Assembly: GCF_014395225.1 (NCBI RefSeq) | Contig: NZ_CP060723.1 | Span: 1,178,001 to 1,242,000 of the forward strand | Length of the DNA stretch: 64,000 bases | Direction: 5' to 3' | Source of the DNA: Pedobacter roseus | GTDB taxonomy: Bacteria > Bacteroidota > Bacteroidia > Sphingobacteriales > Sphingobacteriaceae | Shown: in pieces, positions 25,062-33,883 of the stretch | Numbering within the stretch: the first letter of the stretch is position 1 | Layout: every line of letters begins with the position of its first letter | The notes under the pieces: generated by a model | The model's input: the letters and a program-made list of their open reading frames with translations, nothing else | The model's database searches: none | What the model was told of the DNA's origin: nothing | Made by a program: the position numbers and the translations under genes

Positions 25062-25606
25062 TAGGATACTTTTAACTCATTATCGTTTACTAATTGTTTT
25101 TTCATCATCAAATCTGTTTGCTTGTCATCACCAAGCCAGAAAGAATGTTTATCGAAGGCTTTAAAACCATTCTTTTCATAGAATTTTAAAGCCCTGTGGT
25201 TTTCTTCCCAAACGCCAAGCCATACATAACTGGCCTGTTTTTGATGGGCAACATCGATGGCTTTTTGATAAAGCAGCTGACCAACTTGTTGTCCGTAAAA
25301 TGCTTTTAGGAGGTAAATGCGTTCAATTTCGAGTGCATTAAGATCTAATTTTTCTGTTTGTGCCGCCCCAAGATTAATTTTCAGGTAACCGATCACTTTA
25401 TTATCGAATACAGCAAAATAAATCTGAGAATTATTATCGCTCAGCTCCGCTTTCAGTTTCGCTTCCGAAAAACTGTTTTCGAGGTATTCGTTCATGTTTT
25501 CCTCTGTATTTACCTCAGCAAAAGCTTCAAAAAATGTGGTTTTTCCAATTTCCTGTAATTTTTTGACATCTGTAATTATTGCCTTCTCAATTTTAATCTG
25601 GTTCAT
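25061..25606 (-). CDS. GNAT-family N-acetyltransferase
   Basis: A 181-residue cytosolic acetyltransferase. The acetyl-CoA-binding motif A is IERIYLLKAFYGQQVGQLLYQKA, and motif B includes WLGVWEENHRALKFYEKNGF, typical of GCN5-related enzymes acting on small amines or peptides. It is the first gene of a pair with the EamA transporter, an arrangement consistent with detoxification by acetylation and export. Divergent from the LysR gene by 72 bp. Confidence 0.9.
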   Translation of the reverse strand: MNQIKIEKAIITDVKKLQEIGKTTFFEAFAEVNTEENMNEYLENSFSEAKLKAELSDNNSQIYFAVFDNKVIGYLKINLGAAQTEKLDLNALEIERIYLLKAFYGQQVGQLLYQKAIDVAHQKQASYVWLGVWEENHRALKFYEKNGFKAFDKHSFWLGDDKQTDLMMKKQLVNDNELKVS

Positions 25607-25678
25607 GGCACGAATGTAAGCACTCTTTAAATGTTATAAAATGCTATTATTTCATTTATTAATGAGTATTTTGCATTA

Positions 25679-26545
25679 ATGGACCTTCAACGAATTAAAT
25701 ATTTTTTAGCCCTGTCGGAAGAGCTTCATTATTGGAAAACTGCTGAGAAGGTAAACATCACACAATCAGCACTTAGCCGCCAGATTCAATCGCTCGAAAG
25801 CGAGTTAGGGCTACAGCTTTTTGAGCGTAATAAACGGAATGTAAAACTCACCCCGGCGGGTCAGTTTTTAAAAGAAAAATGGGAAGTAGAGTTGAGTGAG
25901 CTCGAATATATCCATCAGTTTGCAAAACAGCTCCATTTGGGCGAGCGCGGAACCATTACCATTGCACATCCCGATTCTATATCGGCATCTATTATGCCCG
26001 ATATTTTAGCAAAGATTACAGCAGCATTTCCAAAGCTTCAAATTAAACTGGTGCAGGTTTTATATGAAAATCAGCTGGAGTTTTTAAAGAATTACAAGAT
26101 TGACCTGGCCATTACCCGTGATATCAACAGTGAACCCGGGATCATGTCGAAAAAAATATATTCCGATCATTTAGCTTTAGTGGTTCCGTTGGAGCATCCT
26201 TTTAAACAGTTCGAAGATTTATCTGCCGAAAGCCTTAAGCAGCAGAAATTTATACTGCCCACTAATGATGAAGGAAGCAGTTATAGTGATATTATCCAGG
26301 CACTTTTCAAATCTTATGATTTTATTCCGGATGTATTTTTGCACTCCGAATTTGGCTCTACCATCATCGCACTAGTAAGGAAAGGTTTGGGAATTGCCAT
26401 TTTACCCGATTCTTACATGCACCACCAAAGCCCTGGTTTGCGGTTTATACCTTTGCCTTTTAAAACTGATTTGCTGATTAACTGGCGGGCGGATGACCAC
26501 AACCCGGTGCTTGCAAATATTTTAAAGCTTGTTTTTGAGTATTAA
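25679..26545 (+). CDS. LysR-family transcriptional regulator
   Basis: A 288-residue regulator with the LysR helix-turn-helix at residues 1-60 (LQRIKYFLALSEELHYWKTAEKVNITQSALSRQIQSLE, split across the recognition helix) and a periplasmic-binding-like effector domain after about residue 85 (GTITIAHPDSISASIMP). It is divergent from the GNAT-EamA pair, the usual LysR arrangement, and probably controls that pair. The effector is unknown. Confidence 0.92.
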   Translation: MDLQRIKYFLALSEELHYWKTAEKVNITQSALSRQIQSLESELGLQLFERNKRNVKLTPAGQFLKEKWEVELSELEYIHQFAKQLHLGERGTITIAHPDSISASIMPDILAKITAAFPKLQIKLVQVLYENQLEFLKNYKIDLAITRDINSEPGIMSKKIYSDHLALVVPLEHPFKQFEDLSAESLKQQKFILPTNDEGSSYSDIIQALFKSYDFIPDVFLHSEFGSTIIALVRKGLGIAILPDSYMHHQSPGLRFIPLPFKTDLLINWRADDHNPVLANILKLVFEY

Positions 26546-26673
26546 AAAAGTATTTTAAATAACCAAAACTACAGCTAACATCAAAACAGTAAAATCATTT
26601 TCTTAATCAAAAAAATATTTTACAGCAGTATATAATTTACATATTTTAATGCTAAAAAAGTGTTCAGTTTAAA

Positions 26674-26681
26674 TAACTTTG
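26674..26681 (+). promoter_or_regulatory. -7 box of the ebo operon
   Basis: TAACTTTG matches TAnnTTTG exactly, 57 bp before the first ATG, implying a leader of about 50 nt. No further exact box is seen ahead of the downstream genes, supporting one long transcript. Confidence 0.5.
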
Positions 26682-26738
26682 TTTTATAGAAAGAATCGGG
26701 AAATCGATTTAGCTTGTTACTAAACCAAATAATTTAAA

Positions 26739-27119
26739 ATGCCTTTAATTATCCTCAACATTATTTTTTGCATCTCATTTTTGGGCTTCGCCTATGTAAA
26801 TTTAAACGATAATGATGCTTTTCTTTGGGTATCCATCTATTTAAGTGCCGCAATATCATGTGGTTTGGCTGCAGCCGGCAAATTTTATCCTTTTGCATAC
26901 CTGTTTTTGATTGCTTTTTACCTCGTTTACGCCATTATCCTTTTTTTTGCTAAAGATGGCGTACGCGACTGGATTACCAAATATCGACGTGAAAGCCTGG
27001 TACAAAGCATGCAGGCCACTAAACCTTATATCGAGCAAACACGTGAGTTTTTTGGCCTATTGATTATTGCAGGTGCCTTGTTGATCAACTATTTTGTTTC
27101 TGCGGGTATTACCGTATAA
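26739..27119 (+). CDS. TMEM220-like small membrane protein
   Basis: A 126-residue protein with four hydrophobic helices (about 3-20, 27-45, 50-68, 104-122) and a charged loop between the third and fourth. The pattern, including FAYVNLNDNDAFLWVSIYL near the start, fits the TMEM220 family of small membrane proteins of unknown role. It is the first gene after the operon promoter and precedes eboA by 34 bp, so it likely belongs to the ebo transcript and may be a membrane partner of the export system. Confidence 0.8.
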   Translation: MPLIILNIIFCISFLGFAYVNLNDNDAFLWVSIYLSAAISCGLAAAGKFYPFAYLFLIAFYLVYAIILFFAKDGVRDWITKYRRESLVQSMQATKPYIEQTREFFGLLIIAGALLINYFVSAGITV

Positions 27120-27153
27120 CTATCTTTTAGCAATATTTGGGAGAGGTTATAAT

Positions 27154-27996
27154 ATGAACGCGGTAAAAGAAATAATATGGTCTGTTATTAATAACAATAT
27201 AAATTTAGAGGCCGAAAAGTGGCTGGAGGATTTTAAACAATCGCCAGATCAATCGTTGCAGGTAGCTAAAGTATTTGTGATGCTGCCACGTAAAACAGGC
27301 AAGTTATCGGTTGCAATTAACGAAGACCAGCAAAAAGCACTAGATACAGCGGGCTATGGCTATATCCGTAACTGGACCATCGACAGGCTTAGCCGGGTAT
27401 GGTTGTTAAGCAATTTATCCCTACCGGATAAAGAACAGCTATACTCAACTCTCGAACGTTTATTTCTGTCAGCAGAGGTGAACGAAGCGGTGGCTTTATA
27501 TTCGGCATTGCCATTTTTACCTTATCCCGAAATTTGGGTTAAACGCTGTGCCGAAGGGATCAGGAGCAATATTGGTTCGGTTTTGGAAGCGATTATGGAA
27601 AACAATCCGTATCCTGCAGCATACCTGGATGAAGCGGCCTGGAACCAGCTCGTATTAAAAGCATTTTTCACCGAAAAAAACATCAAGCTAATTGTAGGTT
27701 TGGATGAACGTGCCAATCTTCAACTGGCTTTAACGCTGGTTGATTACGCCAAAGAACGTTGGGCGGCTGGTCGGCAGGTAAATCTGCAGCTGTGGCGCAT
27801 GGTGGGCAGGTTTATCAATGCTGAAATTTTTGAAGACCTCAAAATTGGTTTGCAGCATTACGACAAAACAGAGCAGCGCGCCATTGCATTGGCCGTAGCC
27901 GAATCGGAATGCCAGCCCGCAAAAGATTATATTAATACCTTTCCTGAACTGAAGTTGGCCCTGGCTGATGGAAGCTTAAACTGGAATTCATTATAA
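27154..27996 (+). CDS. eboA: EboA family metabolite-traffic protein
   Basis: A soluble, helix-rich protein of 280 residues starting MNAVKEIIW; an extended frame reaching into the upstream gene is less likely. Recognised as EboA from its position at the head of a complete ebo set and its all-helical EboA-like layout (repeat-like helices, LYSALPFLPYPEIWVKRCAEGIRSN). In Nostoc punctiforme the ebo genes are needed to move a scytonemin precursor to the periplasm; the biochemical role of EboA is not known. It is separated from eboB by 23 bp. Confidence 0.88.
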   Translation: MNAVKEIIWSVINNNINLEAEKWLEDFKQSPDQSLQVAKVFVMLPRKTGKLSVAINEDQQKALDTAGYGYIRNWTIDRLSRVWLLSNLSLPDKEQLYSTLERLFLSAEVNEAVALYSALPFLPYPEIWVKRCAEGIRSNIGSVLEAIMENNPYPAAYLDEAAWNQLVLKAFFTEKNIKLIVGLDERANLQLALTLVDYAKERWAAGRQVNLQLWRMVGRFINAEIFEDLKIGLQHYDKTEQRAIALAVAESECQPAKDYINTFPELKLALADGSLNWNSL

Positions 27997-28019
27997 AATA
28001 AAAAATTCAAAATAAAGAT

Positions 28020-29000
28020 ATGTGTTGTAGCAGTTCAATCGCAAGAGATAAAGCAACGATGGGAGAGCCTGAGGCTTTCGATATTAGTGCCGTTAAGGGA
28101 ATGAAATTCTTCGATCCACATGTTCACATGACTTCGAGAACCACAGATGATTACCAGGCCATGGCCGACGCTGGTGTTGTTGCACTCATCGAACCTGCGT
28201 TTTGGCTGGGCCAGCCCCGTACCGGATTGGATAGTTTCAGGGATTATTACAGCAGCCTGATCGGTTGGGAGCGTTTCCGTTCCTCGCAGTTCGGTATTAA
28301 ACATTATTGTACCATTGGTCTAAACTCAAGGGAAGCCAATAACGAAAGCCTGGCTGAACAGGTAATGGAAATCCTGCCTTTGTTTATTTATAAAGAAGGT
28401 GTGGTTGGAATAGGCGAAATCGGTTTCGACGATCAGACTGCTGCCGAAGAAAAATATTACAGGTTGCAGCTCGAACTGGCTAAAGAAGCCGGTTTACCAG
28501 TACAAGTACACACCCCGCACCGCGATAAGAAAAAAGGTACGCAGCGCAGTATGGATATCGCTTTAGAACATGGCCTAGATCCCTATCAGGTTATTATCGA
28601 TCATAATAATGAAGAAACGGTAAAAGAAGTGTTAGATCGTGGTTTTTTCGCAGCTTTTACTATTTATCCTTTTACCAAAATGGGCAACGAGCGAATGGTC
28701 GAAATTGTAAAACAATACGGTGCTGAACGCATTATGGTCAATTCTGCTGCCGATTGGGGTATCAGCGATCCGCTAGCCGTGCCAAAAACTGCAGCGTTAA
28801 TGAAAATGCGTGGATTGAGTGATCAGGATATTGAACTGGTAACTTACCGCAATGCCATTACGGCCTTTGCACAGAGCGGACAGATTGATGAAGCCGATTT
28901 TAATGCACAGGCAGACCTTACCGAGAAATTTGAAGGAAATACTATTCTGCGCGGTGGACAACAACCCAGACCCGATAAATCTTCCATCATTATCAGCTAA
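28020..29000 (+). CDS. eboB: TatD-family metal-dependent hydrolase, EboB
   Basis: A 326-residue TIM-barrel hydrolase of the TatD type. Metal ligands are visible: His34 and His36 in FFDPHVHMTS, Glu in GVVGIGEIGFDD, His in PVQVHTPHRDKK, His in VIIDHNNEET and the late Asp in VNSAADWGISDP. An unusual MCCSSS start has two adjacent cysteines. The order TatD gene directly after eboA and before a UbiA-like gene is the ebo signature. Natural substrate unknown; it is cytosolic, lacking a signal. Confidence 0.9.
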   Translation: MCCSSSIARDKATMGEPEAFDISAVKGMKFFDPHVHMTSRTTDDYQAMADAGVVALIEPAFWLGQPRTGLDSFRDYYSSLIGWERFRSSQFGIKHYCTIGLNSREANNESLAEQVMEILPLFIYKEGVVGIGEIGFDDQTAAEEKYYRLQLELAKEAGLPVQVHTPHRDKKKGTQRSMDIALEHGLDPYQVIIDHNNEETVKEVLDRGFFAAFTIYPFTKMGNERMVEIVKQYGAERIMVNSAADWGISDPLAVPKTAALMKMRGLSDQDIELVTYRNAITAFAQSGQIDEADFNAQADLTEKFEGNTILRGGQQPRPDKSSIIIS

Positions 29001-29006
29001 ATTATA

Positions 29007-29891
29007 TTGGAAAAATTAATTGTTTACCTGCGCATGATGCGCCCTGCCAATATTGTTACTTCTGTAGCCGATATTTTAGCAGGTATTGCCATTTCCGGAA
29101 TTTTAGGCAGTGGATTTGTCACGCCATGGCTTTCGATTTTGCTTTTGGCTGCCTCAACGGCCTGTTTATACGGCGGAGGGATCGTTTTTAACGACGTATT
29201 TGATGCTGAACTAGATAAAATCGAACGTCCTGAAAGGGCTATTCCCAGTGGATTGATCAGTTTGCAAAATGCCGCCACTTTCGGTAGTCTTTTACTTTCT
29301 GGTGGAATTATATTGGCAGCCTTAAATAGCTTTACTTCGGGCATACTGGCGCTTTTGGTTGCCATTTTTGCTTTGCTTTACAATAAGTTCGGCAAACACC
29401 ATCCGTTTTTTGGTCCGTTAAATATGGGGTTGTGCCGCGGTTTTAATTTGCTGCTCGGTTTAAGTATTGTACCCGCAATGCTGTACAGTCATTATTATCT
29501 GGCCATTATTCCGGTGGTGTATATTTTCTCGATTACGATGACGAGCCGTGGCGAAGTGCATGGCGGGCACACTAAAAATTTATACATTGCGGCCAGTTTA
29601 TATGCCATTGTAATTCTTGCCATTGCTTATTTTGCTTTTGTAAACGACCGCTTGTTATGGTCGCTACTGTTTTTGGTTCCTTTTACCTTTATGATTTTTA
29701 AGCCGCTTTTAAAGGCAATTAATCAACCTATTGGTAAAAATATTGGCGCTGCGGTTAAAGCCGGCGTAATATCCCTTATCTTGATGGATGCCGCCTGGGC
29801 CGTAACTTTTGATGCACTGATCCTTGCTTTCTTAATTGCTGCATTATTACCCTTATCGTTATGGCTCTCCAAATTGTTTGCCGTAACCTAA
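29007..29891 (+). CDS. eboC: UbiA-like prenyltransferase EboC
   Basis: A 294-residue polytopic membrane protein with eight to nine helices. The first aspartate-rich UbiA motif is intact (Asn62, Asp63, Asp66, Asp70 in NDVFDAELDKIERPERAIPSG-like sequence, split here). The second Asp-rich loop that UbiA enzymes normally carry is replaced by TMTSRGEVHGGHTKN, so the divalent-metal site looks altered. The start is a TTG six bases after eboB; an internal ATG at 29034 is an alternative. In the ebo set it is the only integral membrane enzyme, a candidate for anchoring or loading the exported metabolite. Confidence 0.88.
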   Translation: MEKLIVYLRMMRPANIVTSVADILAGIAISGILGSGFVTPWLSILLLAASTACLYGGGIVFNDVFDAELDKIERPERAIPSGLISLQNAATFGSLLLSGGIILAALNSFTSGILALLVAIFALLYNKFGKHHPFFGPLNMGLCRGFNLLLGLSIVPAMLYSHYYLAIIPVVYIFSITMTSRGEVHGGHTKNLYIAASLYAIVILAIAYFAFVNDRLLWSLLFLVPFTFMIFKPLLKAINQPIGKNIGAAVKAGVISLILMDAAWAVTFDALILAFLIAALLPLSLWLSKLFAVT

Positions 29892-29914
29892 TTCAACACA
29901 CATTATCCACTAAT

Positions 29915-31078
29915 ATGGAACATTTAAATCAATCCTTTACCGTACAATATCAATACAATATTTTTTTTACTTCAGCGCTGTTTTCACCTGAAAACGAATT
30001 ACTGAACAGCTTTTTAGTCAACCTAAATCCCGCGGTTACCGTAAAAAAGATTTTATTTATAATCGATGAAGGTGTAGCCAACGCTCATCCAGCGCTTATT
30101 AAGGAGATTCAAACTTATTTCTATAAATATAACAGGACACAGTTGGTTCAGGATATTTTGGTTATCCCGGGGGGAGAAGTGGTTAAAAATGATACCCGTT
30201 ATTTCGATCAGGTATTGGAAGCGATCAACGTTCATGGTATCGACAGGCATTCTTTTGTTGCGGCTATTGGTGGCGGGGCTGTGCTCGATATGGCAGGTTA
30301 TGCCGCTACTGTTGCACATAGAGGAATTAAACACATCAGGATTCCCAGTACTGTACTTTCGCAGAACGATTCTGGTGTTGGCGTAAAAAACGGCATCAAT
30401 TATTTTAATAAAAAGAACTTTTTAGGTACGTTTTCACCGCCCGTTGCTGTTTTTAACGACGAACTTTTTTTAAGCACTTTATCTGATCGCGACTGGCGAT
30501 CGGGTATTGCTGAAGCCATTAAGGTGGCGCTGATTAAAGATGCCGAATTTTTCGAATGGCTTGAAGCCAATGCCACAGCACTTGCCGCCCGCGATACAGA
30601 AGCAATGAATTACCAGATCTGGAAATGCGCCAAACTACATTTAGAGCATATCCGCAGTGCCGATCCTTTCGAAAATGGTTCGGCCAGGCCATTGGATTTC
30701 GGTCATTGGAGCGCCCATAAACTCGAATACCTCACCAATTTTGAAGTCAGGCATGGTGAAGCAGTAGCCATGGGCATTGCTTTGGATAGCGTTTATTCAA
30801 ACTTATCCGGAAGGATTACAGCCGATGAAGCACAAAGGGTAATTAATTTGATCCAACAACTAGGGTTTGAGTTAACGCATCCATTATTACAAGTTACTGA
30901 AGGCAATAGTCCGATATTACAGGGGCTGGAAGAATTCCGAGAACATCTTGGCGGCCAATTAACCATTACTTTGCTTACTGGTATTGGTAGTGGCGAAGAA
31001 ATACACGAAATGGATGCGGAAATTCTAAAACAGGCGGCCGAAATTTTAAATAATCAAAGCGTTACTATTCAGCATTAA
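29915..31078 (+). CDS. eboD: 3-dehydroquinate synthase-like protein EboD
   Basis: A 387-residue protein of the dehydroquinate synthase superfamily starting MEHLNQSFTV. It keeps the NAD-binding AAIGGGAVLDMAGYAA, the Lys-containing EAIKVALIKDAEFF, the metal histidines of FGHWSAHKLEYL and the RHGEAVAMGIALD motif. Sequence details (GHWSAHKLE instead of the GHTFGHAIE of AroB) set it apart from the shikimate enzyme, as expected of EboD. It probably performs a sugar-phosphate-type cyclisation on an unknown substrate. It is four bases from eboE. Confidence 0.9.
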   Translation: MEHLNQSFTVQYQYNIFFTSALFSPENELLNSFLVNLNPAVTVKKILFIIDEGVANAHPALIKEIQTYFYKYNRTQLVQDILVIPGGEVVKNDTRYFDQVLEAINVHGIDRHSFVAAIGGGAVLDMAGYAATVAHRGIKHIRIPSTVLSQNDSGVGVKNGINYFNKKNFLGTFSPPVAVFNDELFLSTLSDRDWRSGIAEAIKVALIKDAEFFEWLEANATALAARDTEAMNYQIWKCAKLHLEHIRSADPFENGSARPLDFGHWSAHKLEYLTNFEVRHGEAVAMGIALDSVYSNLSGRITADEAQRVINLIQQLGFELTHPLLQVTEGNSPILQGLEEFREHLGGQLTITLLTGIGSGEEIHEMDAEILKQAAEILNNQSVTIQH

Positions 31079-31081
31079 ACA

Positions 31082-32254
31082 ATGAAATTAAACTCCGGTC
31101 ATTTAACTTTCTGTACCAATATTTACGCAGGCGAAAACTGGGAAGCACATTTTGCGGTGTTGAAAGCTAGTTTTCCCATATTAAAAGCAAAATTATCGCC
31201 TGATTCAAACATGGGAATTGGTTTGCGCCTTTCCAACCTCGCCAGTATCGAAATTTTAGAGAACAATCATTTATCCGCTTTTAAACAATGGCTCGAAGAT
31301 GAAGGTGGGTATGTATTTACCATGAACGGATTTCCTTATGGTGGTTTTCACCACACCAGGGTTAAAGACCAGGTACATGCACCCGATTGGACGACAAATG
31401 ATCGGGTAGATTATACCCTCCGTTTAGCCGAAATTCTTTCGCAATTACTTCCCGATGATATGGATGGCGGCATTTCAACGTCTCCATTAAGCTATAAACC
31501 CTGGTTTACCGATGCTGAAGCAAGAGAAATTGCCACCATTAATGCAACAGCCAATATTTTAAAAGTTGCAGAAGGTTTGCAACAGATACAAGAACAAACT
31601 GGAAAAGTAATCCACCTGGATATTGAGCCAGAACCTGATGGTTTTCTGGAATCTGGTCCTGAGTTTATTGATTGGTACGAAAATGTACTTTTATCTGCCA
31701 GAAATGATGAAAAGCTGGTCAAAAATCACATCCGTTTATGTTACGATGTTTGTCATTTTGCCATCGGATATGAACCGCATACCACCATTATCAGCGAGTT
31801 AAACGATAAAGGCATTAAAATTGGTAAAATTCAGATCAGCGCGGCGCTGAAAGCAAAATTACCGGAGTCGATAGCAGATAGGACAGCCGTATTGGAGCAG
31901 TTAAGCCGTTTCGATGAACCAACTTATCTCCACCAGGTTATTGCACGCAAAAATGATGGCAGTTTGATCCGTTACCCCGATCTGGCTGATGCATTGTCAG
32001 AGGGTGAAGACCCAACGATAGACGAGTTGCGGGCACATTTCCACGTACCGATTTTTGTAGAAGATATGGGTTTGATCCAATCAACCCAAAGCGATATTAC
32101 AGAAGTATTAAACCTGCAGAAAAATAATCCTTTTACAGCGCATCTTGAAGTAGAAACCTACACCTGGGATGTTTTGCCGACAGATTTAAAAGCACCTTTA
32201 AACGATTCTATCATTAGAGAACTGGCCTGGGTGAAAACATTATTAGAACAGTAA
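31082..32254 (+). CDS. eboE: TIM-barrel metabolite-traffic protein EboE
   Basis: A 390-residue xylose-isomerase-like TIM-barrel protein. Barrel-end acidic and histidine residues expected for metal binding are visible in VIHLDIEPEPDG, LCYDVCHFAIGYEP and PIFVEDMGL; the N-terminal LTFCTNIYAGENWEAHF is characteristic of EboE. It has no signal peptide. The gene sits in the conserved place between eboD and eboF with four-base gaps on both sides. Enzymatic activity of EboE has not been assigned to my knowledge. Confidence 0.9.
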   Translation: MKLNSGHLTFCTNIYAGENWEAHFAVLKASFPILKAKLSPDSNMGIGLRLSNLASIEILENNHLSAFKQWLEDEGGYVFTMNGFPYGGFHHTRVKDQVHAPDWTTNDRVDYTLRLAEILSQLLPDDMDGGISTSPLSYKPWFTDAEAREIATINATANILKVAEGLQQIQEQTGKVIHLDIEPEPDGFLESGPEFIDWYENVLLSARNDEKLVKNHIRLCYDVCHFAIGYEPHTTIISELNDKGIKIGKIQISAALKAKLPESIADRTAVLEQLSRFDEPTYLHQVIARKNDGSLIRYPDLADALSEGEDPTIDELRAHFHVPIFVEDMGLIQSTQSDITEVLNLQKNNPFTAHLEVETYTWDVLPTDLKAPLNDSIIRELAWVKTLLEQ

Positions 32255-32258
32255 AATT

Positions 32259-33608
32259 ATGCATAAAACCGTTGTTATCGATATTGTTGGCTTATCTGGT
32301 TCCGTAATCGGGGCACATACGCCTTTTATCCAAAAATATATTTCTGAAAATCATTTCACTACCATCGAACCGTTGTTACCTGCAGTTACTACCTCAGTAC
32401 AATCAAGCTACCTGACGGGAAAATTTCCATCTGAAACGGGGATTGTGGGCAATGGCTGGTATGATCATGCAGATGCTGAAATCAAATTCTGGAAACAGTC
32501 GAACAAACTCGTTAATGCCGAAAAAATATGGGATCAGGCTAAAAAGGAAGATCCGAATTTTACCTGTGCCAATATGTTCTGGTGGTACAACATGTACTCT
32601 ACAGCTGATTATTCGGTAACACCGCGTCCGAATTACCTGGCTGATGGCCGTAAATTGCCCGATTGTTATTCGCAACCGGCCGAACTGCGTGATTATCTGC
32701 AGAATAAACTCGGTCAGTTTCCCTTATTCCAGTTTTGGGGCCCGGGAGCCAATATAAAATCAACCAGATGGATCGCCGATGCAGCAATGGAGACCGAAAA
32801 ACTTCATCATCCTACACTAACCTTAATTTATTTGCCCCATCTGGATTATTGTTTGCAAAAATTCGGACCGGATTTAGAGAAAATCAAACCAGAATTGCAG
32901 GAAATTGATCAGGTGGTATCAGAGTTGGTGCGTTTCTATGAAGAAAAGGGTGCAAGCATCATTTTACTTTCTGAGTATGGCATCGCACCCGTAAACAATC
33001 CGATCCATTTAAACCGCTTGTTCAGGGAAAACGGATTGATCCAGATCCGCGAGGAAAGGGATTTGGAATTGTTAGATCCGGGGGCATCAAAAGCTTTTGT
33101 AGTGGCCGACCATCAGATTGCGCATGTGTACATTAACGATAAAAGTGTAACTGAACAGGTTAAAACCTTATTGAAAAATGCCGCTGGTATTGAATTGGTA
33201 CTGGATAAAGAAGAACAGAAAAAACACCATATTAACCACGAACGTTCTGGCGACCTGTTATTGGTAGCTAAAGAAAACAGCTGGTTTACCTACTATTTTT
33301 GGCTGGATGATGCCAAAGCACCTGATTATGCAAGAGTTGTTGATATTCATAAAAAACCGGGTTACGATCCTGTAGAGATGTTTATGACTTCCAAACTAAG
33401 GGCTGGATATAAACTATTGAGGAAAAAAGCGGGTTTCCGTTATGTAATGGATGTAATCCCGCTTGATGCAAAACTGGTTAAGGGATCGCATGGACGAACA
33501 AATGTAACTGATGAATATAAACCCATTTTGGTGACGTCTAAACCGGTGGGTAAAACTTTGCATGCTCCGGATATTTATGAGGTAATTTGGGAGAGTTTGA
33601 CTGTTTAA
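32259..33608 (+). CDS. eboF: Alkaline-phosphatase-superfamily hydrolase EboF
   Basis: A 449-residue member of the nucleotide pyrophosphatase/phosphodiesterase group. The first metal Asp is Asp8 in VVIDIVGLSG, the nucleophile lies in the PAVTTSVQSSYLTGKFPSE segment (Thr44 most likely), further metal ligands are LIYLPHLDYCLQ and the C-terminal GSHGRTN. No signal peptide is present, so it probably acts in the cytosol. It ends the ebo operon; a MITE-like repeat begins 20 bp downstream. Confidence 0.9.
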   Translation: MHKTVVIDIVGLSGSVIGAHTPFIQKYISENHFTTIEPLLPAVTTSVQSSYLTGKFPSETGIVGNGWYDHADAEIKFWKQSNKLVNAEKIWDQAKKEDPNFTCANMFWWYNMYSTADYSVTPRPNYLADGRKLPDCYSQPAELRDYLQNKLGQFPLFQFWGPGANIKSTRWIADAAMETEKLHHPTLTLIYLPHLDYCLQKFGPDLEKIKPELQEIDQVVSELVRFYEEKGASIILLSEYGIAPVNNPIHLNRLFRENGLIQIREERDLELLDPGASKAFVVADHQIAHVYINDKSVTEQVKTLLKNAAGIELVLDKEEQKKHHINHERSGDLLLVAKENSWFTYYFWLDDAKAPDYARVVDIHKKPGYDPVEMFMTSKLRAGYKLLRKKAGFRYVMDVIPLDAKLVKGSHGRTNVTDEYKPILVTSKPVGKTLHAPDIYEVIWESLTV

Positions 33609-33627
33609 AAACGATCCTCATTTAGTT

Positions 33628-33748
33628 TGTCATTCTGAACGCAGTGAAGAATCTTTTTCTTTCGCGTATTCTCCAAAAATAAAGCATTGATATTTATTTA
33701 GGTTCCTTGCTTATGGGTTGGAGATCCTTCGCTGCGCTCAGGATGACA
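33628..33748. repeat. MITE-like element, ~121 bp (TGTCATTCTGA ends)
   Basis: Begins TGTCATTCTGAACGCAGTGAAGAATCT-like and ends with its inverted counterpart AGATCCTTCGCTGCGCTCAGG followed by ATGACA (terminal inverted repeats of about 27 bp, described here in parts). The ends match the elements at 51358 and 52172; the interior differs. It follows eboF. Confidence 0.8.
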
Positions 33749-33883
33749 GCCCAGAAGGAACCGGATTCGGCTACAACTTTAAAGGATTAGCCTACAACAG
33801 CTACTCCAATAAATTAGATATTTGCATACTAAATCTTCATCTCAGGATTTTTTCTTAGTTTGTAATCATAAATATCTCAATCA

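Noticed and set aside
27094..27153. Longer EboA overlapping the TMEM220-like gene
   Set aside because: The extra 20 residues overlap an upstream gene in another frame; ATG at 27154 fits EboA.
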